From Bacillota bacterium (GTDB lineage: Bacteria > Bacillota > Clostridia > Oscillospirales > Oscillospiraceae), in assembly GCA_009781925.1 (NCBI GenBank), contig WQUU01000309.1:1-8433 (forward strand): a stretch of DNA of 8,433 bases. The letters run 5' to 3'. This document shows, one piece after another, positions 1-6,646 of the stretch (position 1 is its first letter; every line of letters starts with the position of its first letter). The notes below the pieces were generated by a model, which was not told the DNA's origin, searched no databases, and saw nothing but the letters and a program-made list of their open reading frames with translations. The position numbers and the translations under genes are program-made.

Positions 1-56
1 GAAGTCCACGCCGCGCTTTTGTCCTTTACAAATTCTATAGCGGTTGCAGTCATCAT
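1..56 (-). CDS. Unidentified protein, first 18 codons only (runs off the left edge)
   Basis: A minus-strand gene starts here with two consecutive ATG codons (56-54 and 53-51). A good Shine-Dalgarno sequence, GAAGGAG (70-64), lies 7 nt upstream of the first ATG. The visible peptide reads MMTATAIEFVKDKSAAWT, too short for me to assign a family. It is the first gene served by the strong leftward promoter at 357-384, and so lies downstream of a roughly 290-nt leader. Being divergent from the XRE gene, it is a plausible target of that regulator. The start is well supported; the function is unknown. Confidence 0.55.
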   Translation of the reverse strand, partial: MMTATAIEFVKDKSAAWT

Positions 57-350
57 AGATTCGCTCCTTCATAAAATAAGTTTGTTTTTAGTCCACCCCC
101 TCTTCGTCATTGCTGACAGGCGGGGAGCTCGTTCCGTTCTCGTAGGCCGGATACGAATTGCCTTTCCGCTGGTGTACCCGATACGTTCCTGCGTTGAGTC
201 TTATGTGACTTTGGCGCGTTTGTCTGCGGTTGCCCTCGCGCGTTCCTACGAAACGACTCCATGCAAGGTTGCGACCGCGGTATCCTTTCGGCAGCGTGAT
301 TCAGTTGTCAAAGGTCAGTTGTGAATTTTCTCCTTTCTTCGTTCACGAAT
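57..350 (-). promoter_or_regulatory. Long 5' leader of the leftward transcript, candidate regulatory or structured RNA
   Basis: This stretch has no conventional gene. It lies between the leftward promoter (-10 at 362-357) and the SD/ATG at 70-54, so the leftward mRNA should carry about 290 nt of leader. On the minus strand an SD-like AAAGGAG (336-330) has no ATG, GTG or TTG at normal spacing. A CTG at 318-316, 11 nt away, opens only five codons before TGA (303-301). The same frame then stays open for 70 codons (300-88), ending in an acidic tail (SNDEEGVD) before TAA. Other frames hold shorter open stretches. Possible RNA stems include CGTTTC/GGAACG around a 3-nt loop (255-241) and GCGCG/CGCGC (241-237 with 218-214). 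Whether this is a structured attenuator, a leader-peptide region or a broken small gene cannot be settled by eye. Confidence 0.45.
301..322. repeat. Short direct repeat TCAGTTGT, two copies 14 bp apart
   Basis: The octamer TCAGTTGT occurs at 301-308 and again at 315-322, with CAAAGG between the copies. On the leader RNA this reads ACAACTGA twice, just downstream of the SD-like AAAGGAG. It could be a protein or RNA binding site, or chance. Confidence 0.35.
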
Positions 351-356
351 GATGTC

Positions 357-384
357 ATTATACTTGTTTAATCACGCTTGTCAA
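357..384 (-). promoter_or_regulatory. Leftward sigma-A-type promoter
   Basis: Read on the minus strand, a perfect -35 TTGACA (384-379) is separated by 16 nt from a perfect -10 TATAAT (362-357), predicting transcription from about position 350 leftwards. The inverted repeat AATGA-TG-TCATT (348-359) overlaps the -10 region and could be an operator. The promoter drives the leader and the gene starting at 56. Confidence 0.75.
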
Positions 385-445
385 TAGGATTCAACAATGT
401 TAGACAGCAATGATGAAATAGTATGTTTACACCTCACGATTGTTG
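379..445. promoter_or_regulatory. Candidate operator half-sites between divergent promoters
   Basis: An imperfect inverted repeat, TTGTCAAT / ATTCAACAA with a 3-bp centre at roughly 378-397, covers the leftward -35. A second pair, CAACAAT (392-398) and ATTGTTG (439-445), forms a wider inverted repeat whose right half sits in the spacer of the rightward promoter. Related TTGT-containing motifs near both promoters are what would be expected of sites for the adjacent XRE repressor. This is inference from position and symmetry only. Confidence 0.35.
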
Positions 446-454
446 TGCTATAAT
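426..454 (+). promoter_or_regulatory. Rightward sigma-A-type promoter for the XRE regulator
   Basis: A -35 TTTACA (426-431) lies exactly 17 nt from a perfect -10 TATAAT (449-454), predicting a transcript start near 461. An ATG at 457 lies at or upstream of that start, which supports the GTG at 484 as the true start of the downstream gene. Confidence 0.75.
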
Positions 455-483
455 AGATGCATACAATTCTCGGAGGTATCGCC

Positions 484-1134
484 GTGGACACTGCTGAATT
501 AAGGCACATTTTTTCTTCCCGGATTCGCAAGCTGCGTGAGGGGAAGCTCAACCAGGGTGAGTTCGCCGACAGCGTGGGAATTTCGCGGGGCGCGATGAGT
601 TACTACGAGCAGGAACTGCGGACGCCGGACATCGGAGTGCTCCGCGCGATCTGCGTGAAGTACAACATCTCCGCCGACTATTTGCTCGGGATCATTCCCG
701 ACCCGGATCGCCGTGTCTCGGACATTTGCCGCGAGACAGGGCTTTCACCCGTGGCCGCGAAGAAGCTGAATTTGATTACCCGGCTTGTGGCGTCAAAGGT
801 AAACTCGTATCAGGAACTGATGGATATTTTTGACCAGGACTTTCTCGACGTGGTGAAACTTTTTCCGTTCACGTCGGTGCCGGAGGTACTCAATATCCTG
901 CTGGAGAGCGACGAGGGAGTTGACCTCCTGACCCTGCTCGGCGCGATCATCCTCGGCGCGGAATTTGTCAGCGGCGGCGACGAACCGCCGACGCTCAAAA
1001 TTAAGTCCGCGGTAAAGAACATTGAACTTGCGATCTCGGTTGAGAACATCACCGCCGCTCTTTGGGTCAACATCCAAAGCGATGCCGACAAGCTGAGAGA
1101 GAAATTTCAGGCAGCCCCTCCGCAATCGGAGTAG
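484..1134 (+). CDS. XRE/Cro-type helix-turn-helix transcriptional regulator
   Basis: This 216-residue cytoplasmic DNA-binding protein probably represses its own and/or the divergent leftward promoter. Residues about 10-69 form a typical XRE domain: an IRKLREG start, the HTH from QGEFADSVGIS to the recognition helix RGAMSYYEQ, and the closing ADYLLGI. The remaining 150 residues begin with the DICRETGLS motif seen in many clostridial XRE proteins and are otherwise unassigned, perhaps for dimerisation or signal sensing. I chose GTG 484 because GGAGG (472-476) precedes it by 7 nt and the promoter's predicted start point excludes the upstream in-frame ATG at 457. The next gene converges from the other strand, leaving 70 bp between stop codons. 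The domain call is secure; the controlled genes are inferred. Confidence 0.9.
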   Translation: MDTAELRHIFSSRIRKLREGKLNQGEFADSVGISRGAMSYYEQELRTPDIGVLRAICVKYNISADYLLGIIPDPDRRVSDICRETGLSPVAAKKLNLITRLVASKVNSYQELMDIFDQDFLDVVKLFPFTSVPEVLNILLESDEGVDLLTLLGAIILGAEFVSGGDEPPTLKIKSAVKNIELAISVENITAALWVNIQSDADKLREKFQAAPPQSE

Positions 1135-1204
1135 AACAGCTTTTGGTGGTATGACCGTAGGGGCGCGGTATTTTGCAAGGTGCAATTCGTGCTGGATCAT
1201 CCGG

Positions 1205-1480
1205 TCAGCAGTAGACTAACTCAGCAAGGATGACCTCGTGTGCAATTTCGCGATCTGCGATTGCCGCCAGCCTATGTGCCGCTGCCTCATCAACTTCGCG
1301 GCAGAGAGGATAAAGCTGCTCCGTGAGCAACAGCGAGGCGTACAGCGCGGGTTTGTGCTCTCTCAGGTATTCCTTATGCATCCGCCCGTATCTCCCCAAG
1401 GGCAGCGCACAGGGTGCATCAGAGAGCGCGATGGCCGGCAGAAGGTAGTCGCCGACCTGGATGTAGGTGATTTCGTCCAT
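1205..1480 (-). CDS. tnpV: TnpV-like transposon-associated protein, short form
   Basis: A 91-residue protein beginning MDEITYIQVGDYLLPAIAL, which matches the start of the TnpV family first named from the clostridial transposon Tn4451. The family motif continues with LGRYGRMHKEYLREHKPALY. The role of TnpV in transposition is not established. Known members are, from memory, about 115-130 residues with a conserved block before a final EIV..E.I-like tail. Here the tail (EIAHEVILAELVYC) follows almost directly after the DEAAAHRLA helix, so about 30 residues of the usual C-terminal block appear to be missing. ATG 1480 is preferred over the longer in-frame start at 1537 because AAAGGA lies 7-8 nt upstream and homology begins there. 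A small hairpin (CGGCT-TCAC-AGCCG) sits just upstream of the RBS. Confidence 0.75.
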   Translation of the reverse strand: MDEITYIQVGDYLLPAIALSDAPCALPLGRYGRMHKEYLREHKPALYASLLLTEQLYPLCREVDEAAAHRLAAIADREIAHEVILAELVYC

Positions 1481-1559
1481 AGATTTGTCCTTTCCCGGCT
1501 GTGAAGCCGAAGCCGTGTCCGTCCGTTCGTGCCGCAAACGGTTGAACCGCCTATAATTT

Positions 1560-1585
1560 TAGAGGGTATTTAACTATACCCTCTA
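1560..1585. repeat. Perfect 10-bp inverted repeat next to the virD4 breakpoint
   Basis: TAGAGGGTAT (1560-1569) and ATACCCTCTA (1576-1585) form a perfect 10-bp stem around the 6-nt centre TTAACT. AT-rich sequence flanks it, and it lies between the truncated virD4 end (1588) and the TnpV gene. Neither strand has a T-run after the stem, so it is not a standard terminator. It may be a recombinase-binding site or the end of the element that brought in TnpV. Confidence 0.55.
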
Positions 1586-1587
1586 TA

Positions 1588-2799
1588 CTATATAACATCG
1601 GCTTTCTCGCACAAGAGGTTGAAAAGCTGGGTGTAGCACATCGAAACGAGGAAGTTAAACGAGTCGTCCGTGTCGCTGATGATGATAAAGAGCGCGGTCT
1701 TTTCGTCGCCCAAGGTGTCGAGCTCCAGCTCATCGTAGCGGGTAATCTCCCGGATCTCCGCGATGTCGAACGGGGCCAAACGCGCGCCGCAGCTCACTAA
1801 AATGCTTTTCGCGGTTTTTCCCGCCGCCAGTTTATACTTTTTATATTGCCGCACGGCGAAGTGCTCGGGATCCTTTTCCGCCAGCCCCTCGAACATCAGG
1901 TCAATGATATTCTGAAACTCCTCGTCGTCCTCATGAACCTCCATCGCGCCGATCATCTCGGCCAAGGTGGAGAAGCAGCGTTCGTCGGGCGGGGACTCGT
2001 AGTAGAGGTAGGCGATCAGCGCCGTAAACAGGAGGGTTTCCGCTTTTTCCCAAAACGGGTCTCCGCCTTTTTGGTCCGTCTTGGTGTTGGTAATCAGCGT
2101 GGTCACCAGCTTCAAAATATCCTTTTCGCTGTGGATGTACGCGAGCGGATTAAAATGCATGGACTTTTTGAAGTTGATTGTGTTGAGAACTTTGATACGA
2201 TATCCATGCCGCTGAAGCATTTTGGCGGTGGAATCGAGCAATTCCCCCTTCGGATCAGTGACAACAAAGCTAACTGGATAATCCTTTGACCGGCACTGCA
2301 TGAGGTTTGGCTTCAGCACAAACCGCGTCTTGCCGGAGCCGGAGCCGCCGATGACCCGCATGTTTTTGTTGCGCGCGTACTTGGGATTGGCGGGGCGCGG
2401 GTTCATGGTCAGCCCCTCGGTCTGGGTGAGGATGATGTTGTTCTCCCGATCCGCGTCCATAAACGGCGCAATGTCGGCGCGGGCGCCCCAGCGCGCGGAG
2501 CCGTACTCCACGTTCTTTCGGTACTTTTTCGCGTTCTTCTTTTTGACATGGATCACGGTGTAAATGATCACGGCGCCCGCGACGCCTATGGCCATGTCAA
2601 ACAGGTTAAACGACGGCCAGGGTTTTGCCAGAGCGCCGTTTAATGAGGAAATGGTGTGGGTCAGCCGGTACAGAAAGTTCGCCCCCGGCGCCAGCCGATA
2701 GGCCATACCCAGCTTGTCCGCGAGCCAGAACACGAAAAGATAAGGGAAGCACGGGAGAACCCGCCGCCTGAGAAAGGCCGAGAGTTGCGCCGCGCTCAT
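1588..2799 (-). pseudogene. virD4: VirD4/TraG-type conjugative coupling protein, 3'-truncated
   Basis: Coupling proteins are inner-membrane ATPases that deliver the relaxase-bound DNA strand to the type IV secretion channel. This frame codes for 403 residues: hydrophobic segments near 15-30 and 65-85, the family block YGSARWG (99-105), and Walker A GGSGSGKT (151-158). The last recognisable family sequence is FNLLCEKAD, followed by V-I-stop. Family members in Tn1549-like ICEs are normally about 600 residues and continue into a DEAANIG-type Walker B region, which is absent here. The protein should therefore lack ATPase function. The start overlaps the PcfB stop by ATGA, indicating translational coupling. 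The sequence to the left of about 1595 is unrelated. The 3' half is either deleted or lies beyond the left edge. Confidence 0.88.
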
Positions 2800-3269
2800 A
2801 GCTCCGGCCCCTCCCGGTGCTTGTGCTTGGTTCTGTCGCGGACGGCATTTTTGAGGAGCTCGCGGAATTTCTGCATGGTACCCCTGGTGGACGGTCTCTC
2901 CTTCAATTTGGGGTTCATTTTCAGCGAAAACGCATTGAACGCGGCGGTCAGCGCGTCCACGTCCTTCGCCCGGAAGAACACCAGCCAGCGCGGGGGATCG
3001 GTCGAAATGTCCTTTTTGAGCGCGTAACTGACGCCGTACTTCCGGGCAAAGGGCTCAAACCCCTTGATGTTGTCGTCGGTAATTTCAATGTTCTGTAGTG
3101 AACCGCCCTTGGCGAGCTGTTTAACCGTCTGCTTCCCCTGCTTGGGCGCGGTATGAGATTGCTTCGTCCTGCGCAGCACGGCCCGCATGAGCTTGGCCAG
3201 TTCCCGTCCCGTGAGTTTGGCCGTCCTCGTGGCCAGCACCACGCTTTTATTGGTGATCTCCTCCTGCAC
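2796..3269 (-). CDS. pcfB: PcfB family (DUF3801) conjugation protein
   Basis: A 157-residue soluble protein of the PcfB/DUF3801 family, found directly upstream of virD4 in Tn1549-like ICEs and named after a gene of the enterococcal plasmid pCF10. Its exact role is not known; it is assumed to assist the coupling protein or relaxosome. Visible features are the N-terminal LTGRELAKLMRAVL helix, the central IEITDDNIKGFEPFARKYGV segment, RWLVFFRAKDVDALTAAF, and a basic C-terminal tail. The start is GTG 3269, immediately after the methyltransferase stop codon (TAG 3272-3270); a GGAGG lies about 11 nt upstream inside that gene. Its own stop overlaps the virD4 start. The tight packing says methyltransferase, pcfB and virD4 form one translational unit. 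Confidence 0.85.
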   Translation of the reverse strand: MQEEITNKSVVLATRTAKLTGRELAKLMRAVLRRTKQSHTAPKQGKQTVKQLAKGGSLQNIEITDDNIKGFEPFARKYGVSYALKKDISTDPPRWLVFFRAKDVDALTAAFNAFSLKMNPKLKERPSTRGTMQKFRELLKNAVRDRTKHKHREGPEL

Positions 3270-4034
3270 CTATGCCGCCACCTCCAAACAGTCCGCCGTC
3301 AGAGGCGAGGCCTCCAGCCTCTTCCGCGCCGCCTGCGCGTAGTAGGCCGACAGCTCCACGCCCACGGCGGCATAGCCCTCCAGCTTGGCAGCCAGCACCG
3401 TCGTGCCGGCGCCGGCGAAGGGGTCGCAGATGATCCCGCCCGGCTCGACGATTCTGATGAGCTCCCGCATGACCTCCAGCGGTTTCTCCGTCTGATGGAT
3501 GCGCTTGGGCGCGGCGGGCATGGCCTGACGGAACACGCCCGTCAGCACCGGCGCGTCGCGGTCGGCGGGCATGGGGCCGTTACTGCCCCAGACGATGAAC
3601 TCCGCCTGCTGGCGAAAGCGTCCCCGCTGAGGCCGGCTGTTGGTCTTGTCCCAGACCAGCACCCCGCGCCAGATCCAGCCCGCCCACTGGAGCGCGTCGG
3701 TGAGGCTGGGCAATTGCCTCCAGTCGATGAACACGCAGATCGGCGCGCCGGGTTTGGAGCAGCGCCGGGCCTCGATCAGCCACTCGGTCATCCAGTGCGT
3801 CCAACTGCGCTGATCCTTGGCGTCGCCCTCAAAATCCGGCAGCGGGTTATCTGACTTGGAGCTGGAATATTTTTGCGCCGTGGATTTTTGGCGGTTGTTC
3901 TGATCGGCGGCCCCCGAGGCGTAGGGCGGGTCGGTGATGACGCCGCCGAACAGCGCGTCGGGAAAGGTTTTGAGCACCTGCAGCGTGTCGCCGTGGAGGA
4001 TGGTTGTGCCGGTAAAATCGTGGTCAATGTTCAT
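3270..4034 (-). CDS. Site-specific DNA methyltransferase, beta-class (N6-adenine or N4-cytosine)
   Basis: A 254-residue enzyme of the N4/N6 DNA methylase family that transfers a methyl group from S-adenosylmethionine to an exocyclic amino group of adenine or cytosine. The catalytic motif IV is DPPY (35-38). The SAM-binding motif I, DPFAGAGTT, lies near the C-terminus (FAGAG at 206-210). This order, IV before I, marks the beta class. A target-recognition region probably lies between them (about residues 60-190, including SRPQRGRFRQQAEFIVWGS). No restriction endonuclease is adjacent, so it behaves as an orphan enzyme that probably marks ICE DNA against host restriction, complementing the ArdA-like gene upstream. 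ATG 4034 has a GGGGG-type RBS 11 nt upstream. A terminator-like hairpin separates it from the upstream gene. The recognition sequence cannot be read from the protein. Confidence 0.9.
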   Translation of the reverse strand: MNIDHDFTGTTILHGDTLQVLKTFPDALFGGVITDPPYASGAADQNNRQKSTAQKYSSSKSDNPLPDFEGDAKDQRSWTHWMTEWLIEARRCSKPGAPICVFIDWRQLPSLTDALQWAGWIWRGVLVWDKTNSRPQRGRFRQQAEFIVWGSNGPMPADRDAPVLTGVFRQAMPAAPKRIHQTEKPLEVMRELIRIVEPGGIICDPFAGAGTTVLAAKLEGYAAVGVELSAYYAQAARKRLEASPLTADCLEVAA

Positions 4035-4054
4035 TCGGATAAAAACCCCCTTGA

Positions 4055-4083
4055 ATAAAAAGTCCGGAGCGTCAAAGCTCCGG
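4055..4083 (-). terminator. Terminator-like hairpin overlapping the upstream stop codon
   Basis: On the minus strand CCGGAGC (4083-4077) and GCTCCGG (4070-4064) form a perfect 7-bp GC-rich stem with the loop TTTGAC, followed by AC and five T residues (4061-4057). The TGA stop of the ArdA-like gene (4074-4072) lies in the loop. This is a good intrinsic terminator shape, but it sits inside what looks like one operon. It may act as an attenuator whose folding depends on ribosomes finishing the upstream gene. Confidence 0.7.
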
Positions 4084-4998
4084 CTCGCGTTTTTTGCGCG
4101 TATCGCGCTGGACGGCCCGCAGCGCTTCCGCGGCGCCGCGCTCGGCCCATTTGTCCAGCCCGGTCAGCTCCTCGCACTTGATGGCAAACTCACGATGATC
4201 CGGGTACCGTAGCCCTCCGTTCTTGACCGCGTCCATCGCGGACAGCTTTACAGGCCCCTCCGGTAAGAGCCGGAACACCTCCCCGTCCCCTCGGGCCAGC
4301 ATCTCCTTTGCGGCCTCCCGCGAGATTCGGAGCATGTCTATCTGTTGGTTCTGGGCCTGATCCATGTAGGCAAAGTTCAGATTGATCAGAAACACGTCCT
4401 CAGAAATTGGCCTCGCGAGCGCCTCAATACGAACAGGCAGAATCCGATTTTCAAGGATCTCCTGCCGGTGGGCCGGGAAGTTCAGCTGGACAACATCCCC
4501 GGTCATCTGCCCCTGGATATTCGTGACGTGGATCGAGAACGCCAGCGCGGTATCCGTCCCCATCCAAGTTTCAAACGCCGGGGATCCGCTGCGGTAGACG
4601 TTCGCCGCCTCCGTGAGGAAACTGCCGTTTGGGGTCGTCAGAAGCAGGTACTCCGTGCTGCGGAACGCGGCCAGTGTCTCAAGATCATGCCGCAAATCTT
4701 TCAGGGGAGTGTCCGTGACCGCGTACAGCTTCATCAAAAATGACGGGAGGTCAGCGTTTTTCACGATGAGCGACGACGACCCGTCAACGATAACCCGGTA
4801 CTCGGCGGGGATGTCCCGCAATCCGCGATAGATCTCTTTGAACCCTCCGGGAAGCTCAGTCAGGTATCCATGCTCGGTAAAGACGCCGCCTTCACGATTG
4901 GCTGCGGCGCGGCCATAAGAGGCGGCGTCCACATACGCCTCCAGGCGCAGCACATATTGAGCAAATTCCCGGTCGTTGGGATCATCTGACCCTTCGAG
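4072..4998 (-). pseudogene. C-terminal part of the ArdA-like fusion protein, cut off by IS21
   Basis: This is the downstream part of the gene split by the IS, residues 276-581 of the restored protein. The frame resumes at the target duplication as CTC GAA GGG TCA GAT GAT and continues through REFAQYVLRLEAYVD and GVFTEHGYLTELPGG, a segment typical of the end of clostridial ArdA-like proteins, to IYRGLRDIPAEYRVI. A further domain of about 250 residues follows that I cannot name. Its end (DAVKNGGLRYPDHREFAIK, then a basic tail) resembles the C-termini of other large ICE accessory proteins. The frame is open from 5040, but the only start near the break is a GTG at 4953 with no clear RBS. Translation is therefore probably poor or absent. 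The stop codon lies in the loop of the hairpin at 4055-4083. Confidence 0.75.
4992..4998. repeat. Left target-site duplication CTTCGAG
   Basis: This 7-bp sequence directly precedes the TGTAA end of the IS and is repeated exactly after its TTACA end at 7427-7433. A perfect duplication of 4-8 bp is what IS21-family elements make. Confidence 0.9.
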
Positions 4999-5005
4999 TG
5001 TAAAT

Positions 5006-5093
5006 GGTAAAATAAAGTGCTCAATTACCCGCCAATAGGGCTACGCAGTTATTCGCCAGAAAAGTGCACACAAAATCGCCAAAGAAGTACACA
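5006..5093 (+). repeat. IS21 left end: multiple transposase-binding-type repeats
   Basis: TCGCCAGAAAAGTGCACA (5053-5070) recurs as TCGCCAAAGAAGTACACA (5076-5093), 15 of 18 identical with a 23-bp period. A more diverged copy ending AAAGTGCTCA lies at about 5006-5022. IS21-family ends usually carry several such repeats, thought to bind transposase. The first full copy is also the one shared with the right end. Confidence 0.75.
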
Positions 5094-5146
5094 GGCTCCG
5101 TCTGGGCTGGTAAACTACAGCTAGAACAGGATGGAGGCTGTAGGAA

Positions 5147-6646
5147 ATGAAGGGATATCGTGTGTACAGTCAAATCAAGCAATTGCAAGAAAAGGGCTTC
5201 AGCAAAGCCAGCGTAGCTAAGCGGCTCAAGATTAATCGGCGAACAGTAACGCGCTATTGGGGCATGAACGCGGCGGAGTACGAGGGCCAGCACATCAGCC
5301 GGGTCAAGCTGCTGGATGAATACCAGGAGATCATCCTGCACTGGCTCACGGAGTACCCGACCGTATCGGCCGCCCAGGTGTGCGATTGGCTGAAAGAACA
5401 TTACAAAGCGGATTATCCCGAGCGCACGGTCAGCCGGTACGTAAAAGAATTGCGGGAGGCGCACAACCTGCCCAAAGCGCAGGAGCCCCGCGCGTATGAG
5501 GCTGTCCCGGAGACGCCGCCGGGCGAGCAGATGCAGGCGGACTTCGGGGAAAAGTGGCTGCCCGCAGTAGGCGGAGGCCGGGTGAAAGTGAGATTCGCGG
5601 CATTTGTGCTGTCAAATTCGCGGTACAAATACTTGGAATTTCAGAGCCGCCCCTTCACCGCCGTGGACTTTGCCAACGCCTGCCGGGCCTGCTTTTCCTA
5701 CATGGGCGGTGTTCCCCGGGAGTTGGTGATCGATCAGGACCACATCGCCACGATCAGCGAGAATTACGGAGATGTGATCCACACCTACGAATTTGAAAAG
5801 CTGCGGCAGGACTTGAAATTTAGCGTATACCTGTGCCGGGCCGCCGACCCGGAGAGCAAAGGGAAAATTGAAAACGTGGTCAAGTTCGTCAAGCAGAACT
5901 TTTTGGAGAACCGTGTGTTTGCTGACGACAGTATTCTAAACACGTCTGCTCTGGAGTGGCTGGACAGAACGGGCAACGCGAAGCTGCACGGCACGACAAA
6001 GCGGGTTCCTTCGGAGGGATTCAAACTGGAACGGGAGTTTCTCCGTCCCCTGCCGGAGCCGATGCTCACCGGAACGGAATATATCTGCCGCACCGTGCGC
6101 AAGGACAACACCATTCTCTACGATTCCAACCGCTATTCCGTTCCGCTGGGTACATACGAGAACCAGGGGGAGGTTCAGATCGACGTCAAAAACGGAACCT
6201 TACGCATCCTCACTGTATTCGGTGAGTTCATCTGTGAGCATATGGTGTCTCCCGGACGTGGTATGCTCATTAAAAACCAGAGCCACGGCAGAGATAAGAA
6301 TGAGAAACTTGACCGGCTGCTCGATTCCGCCAACGCCCTGCTGGGACACCAAGTCCCTCAGTTTCTCCGCCATCTGCGCTATGACAATTCCCGGTATGCC
6401 AGAGATCAGTTGAGCCTGATCGAGAGCCTGTGCGGGAAGTACGGCTTGGATCACACCCTGGAGGCCATACGCGCCTGCGAAAAGCTGGATCTTCTCAGGG
6501 CCACCTACGTGAAGGATTATCTCAAATATTCCCACGAGGTTCCCCTCCCAAAGCCCGCCGCTCTCCCGGTGAGCGACCGCAAATACCATATTACCGCTGA
6601 AAAGCGCCCGCTGGACGCCTACATGAAGGCAGGTGAGCGCAGATGA
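5147..6646 (+). CDS. istA: IS21-family transposase IstA
   Basis: A 499-residue DDE transposase that cuts and joins the IS ends. Residues about 1-45 hold the helix-turn-helix (KGFSKASVAKRLKINRRTV) that binds terminal repeats, followed by a second helical DNA-binding segment to about residue 110. The catalytic triad can be read as D132 (QADFGE), D196 (ELVIDQD) and E242 (SKGKIEN), with normal spacing for the family. A beta-barrel-like C-terminal part contains DSNRYSVPLGTYENQG. ATG 5147 has GGAGG (5133-5137) 9 nt upstream. The stop overlaps istB by ATGA, so the two proteins are translationally coupled. Length and motifs indicate a full, active-looking copy. No strong promoter is visible within the left end. 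Confidence 0.96.
   Translation: MKGYRVYSQIKQLQEKGFSKASVAKRLKINRRTVTRYWGMNAAEYEGQHISRVKLLDEYQEIILHWLTEYPTVSAAQVCDWLKEHYKADYPERTVSRYVKELREAHNLPKAQEPRAYEAVPETPPGEQMQADFGEKWLPAVGGGRVKVRFAAFVLSNSRYKYLEFQSRPFTAVDFANACRACFSYMGGVPRELVIDQDHIATISENYGDVIHTYEFEKLRQDLKFSVYLCRAADPESKGKIENVVKFVKQNFLENRVFADDSILNTSALEWLDRTGNAKLHGTTKRVPSEGFKLEREFLRPLPEPMLTGTEYICRTVRKDNTILYDSNRYSVPLGTYENQGEVQIDVKNGTLRILTVFGEFICEHMVSPGRGMLIKNQSHGRDKNEKLDRLLDSANALLGHQVPQFLRHLRYDNSRYARDQLSLIESLCGKYGLDHTLEAIRACEKLDLLRATYVKDYLKYSHEVPLPKPAALPVSDRKYHITAEKRPLDAYMKAGERR

Noticed and set aside
19..324. Plus-strand open frame of 101 codons over the leader region
   Set aside because: No RBS or promoter in that direction, protein-like signal absent, and it is antisense to the leader of the strong leftward promoter.
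457..483. Upstream ATG for the XRE gene
   Set aside because: It lies at or before the predicted transcript start of the promoter at 426-454 and has no RBS, whereas GTG 484 has GGAGG at 7 nt.
1154..1174. Possible terminator after the XRE gene (ACCG...CGGT then ATTTT)
   Set aside because: The stem is only 4 bp with an 8-nt loop, too weak to call.
1560..1585. Inverted repeat as an intrinsic terminator for virD4 or TnpV
   Set aside because: No T-run follows the stem on either strand, so it was kept only as a repeat of unknown role.
3153..3854. Plus-strand open frame of 233 codons
   Set aside because: Antisense to pcfB and the methyltransferase, whose motifs are clear; the translation is Arg/His/Pro-rich and resembles a GC-rich shadow frame.
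5021..5464. Minus-strand open frame of 147 codons at the start of istA
   Set aside because: It crosses the IS terminal repeats and the istA helix-turn-helix region and has no family resemblance.
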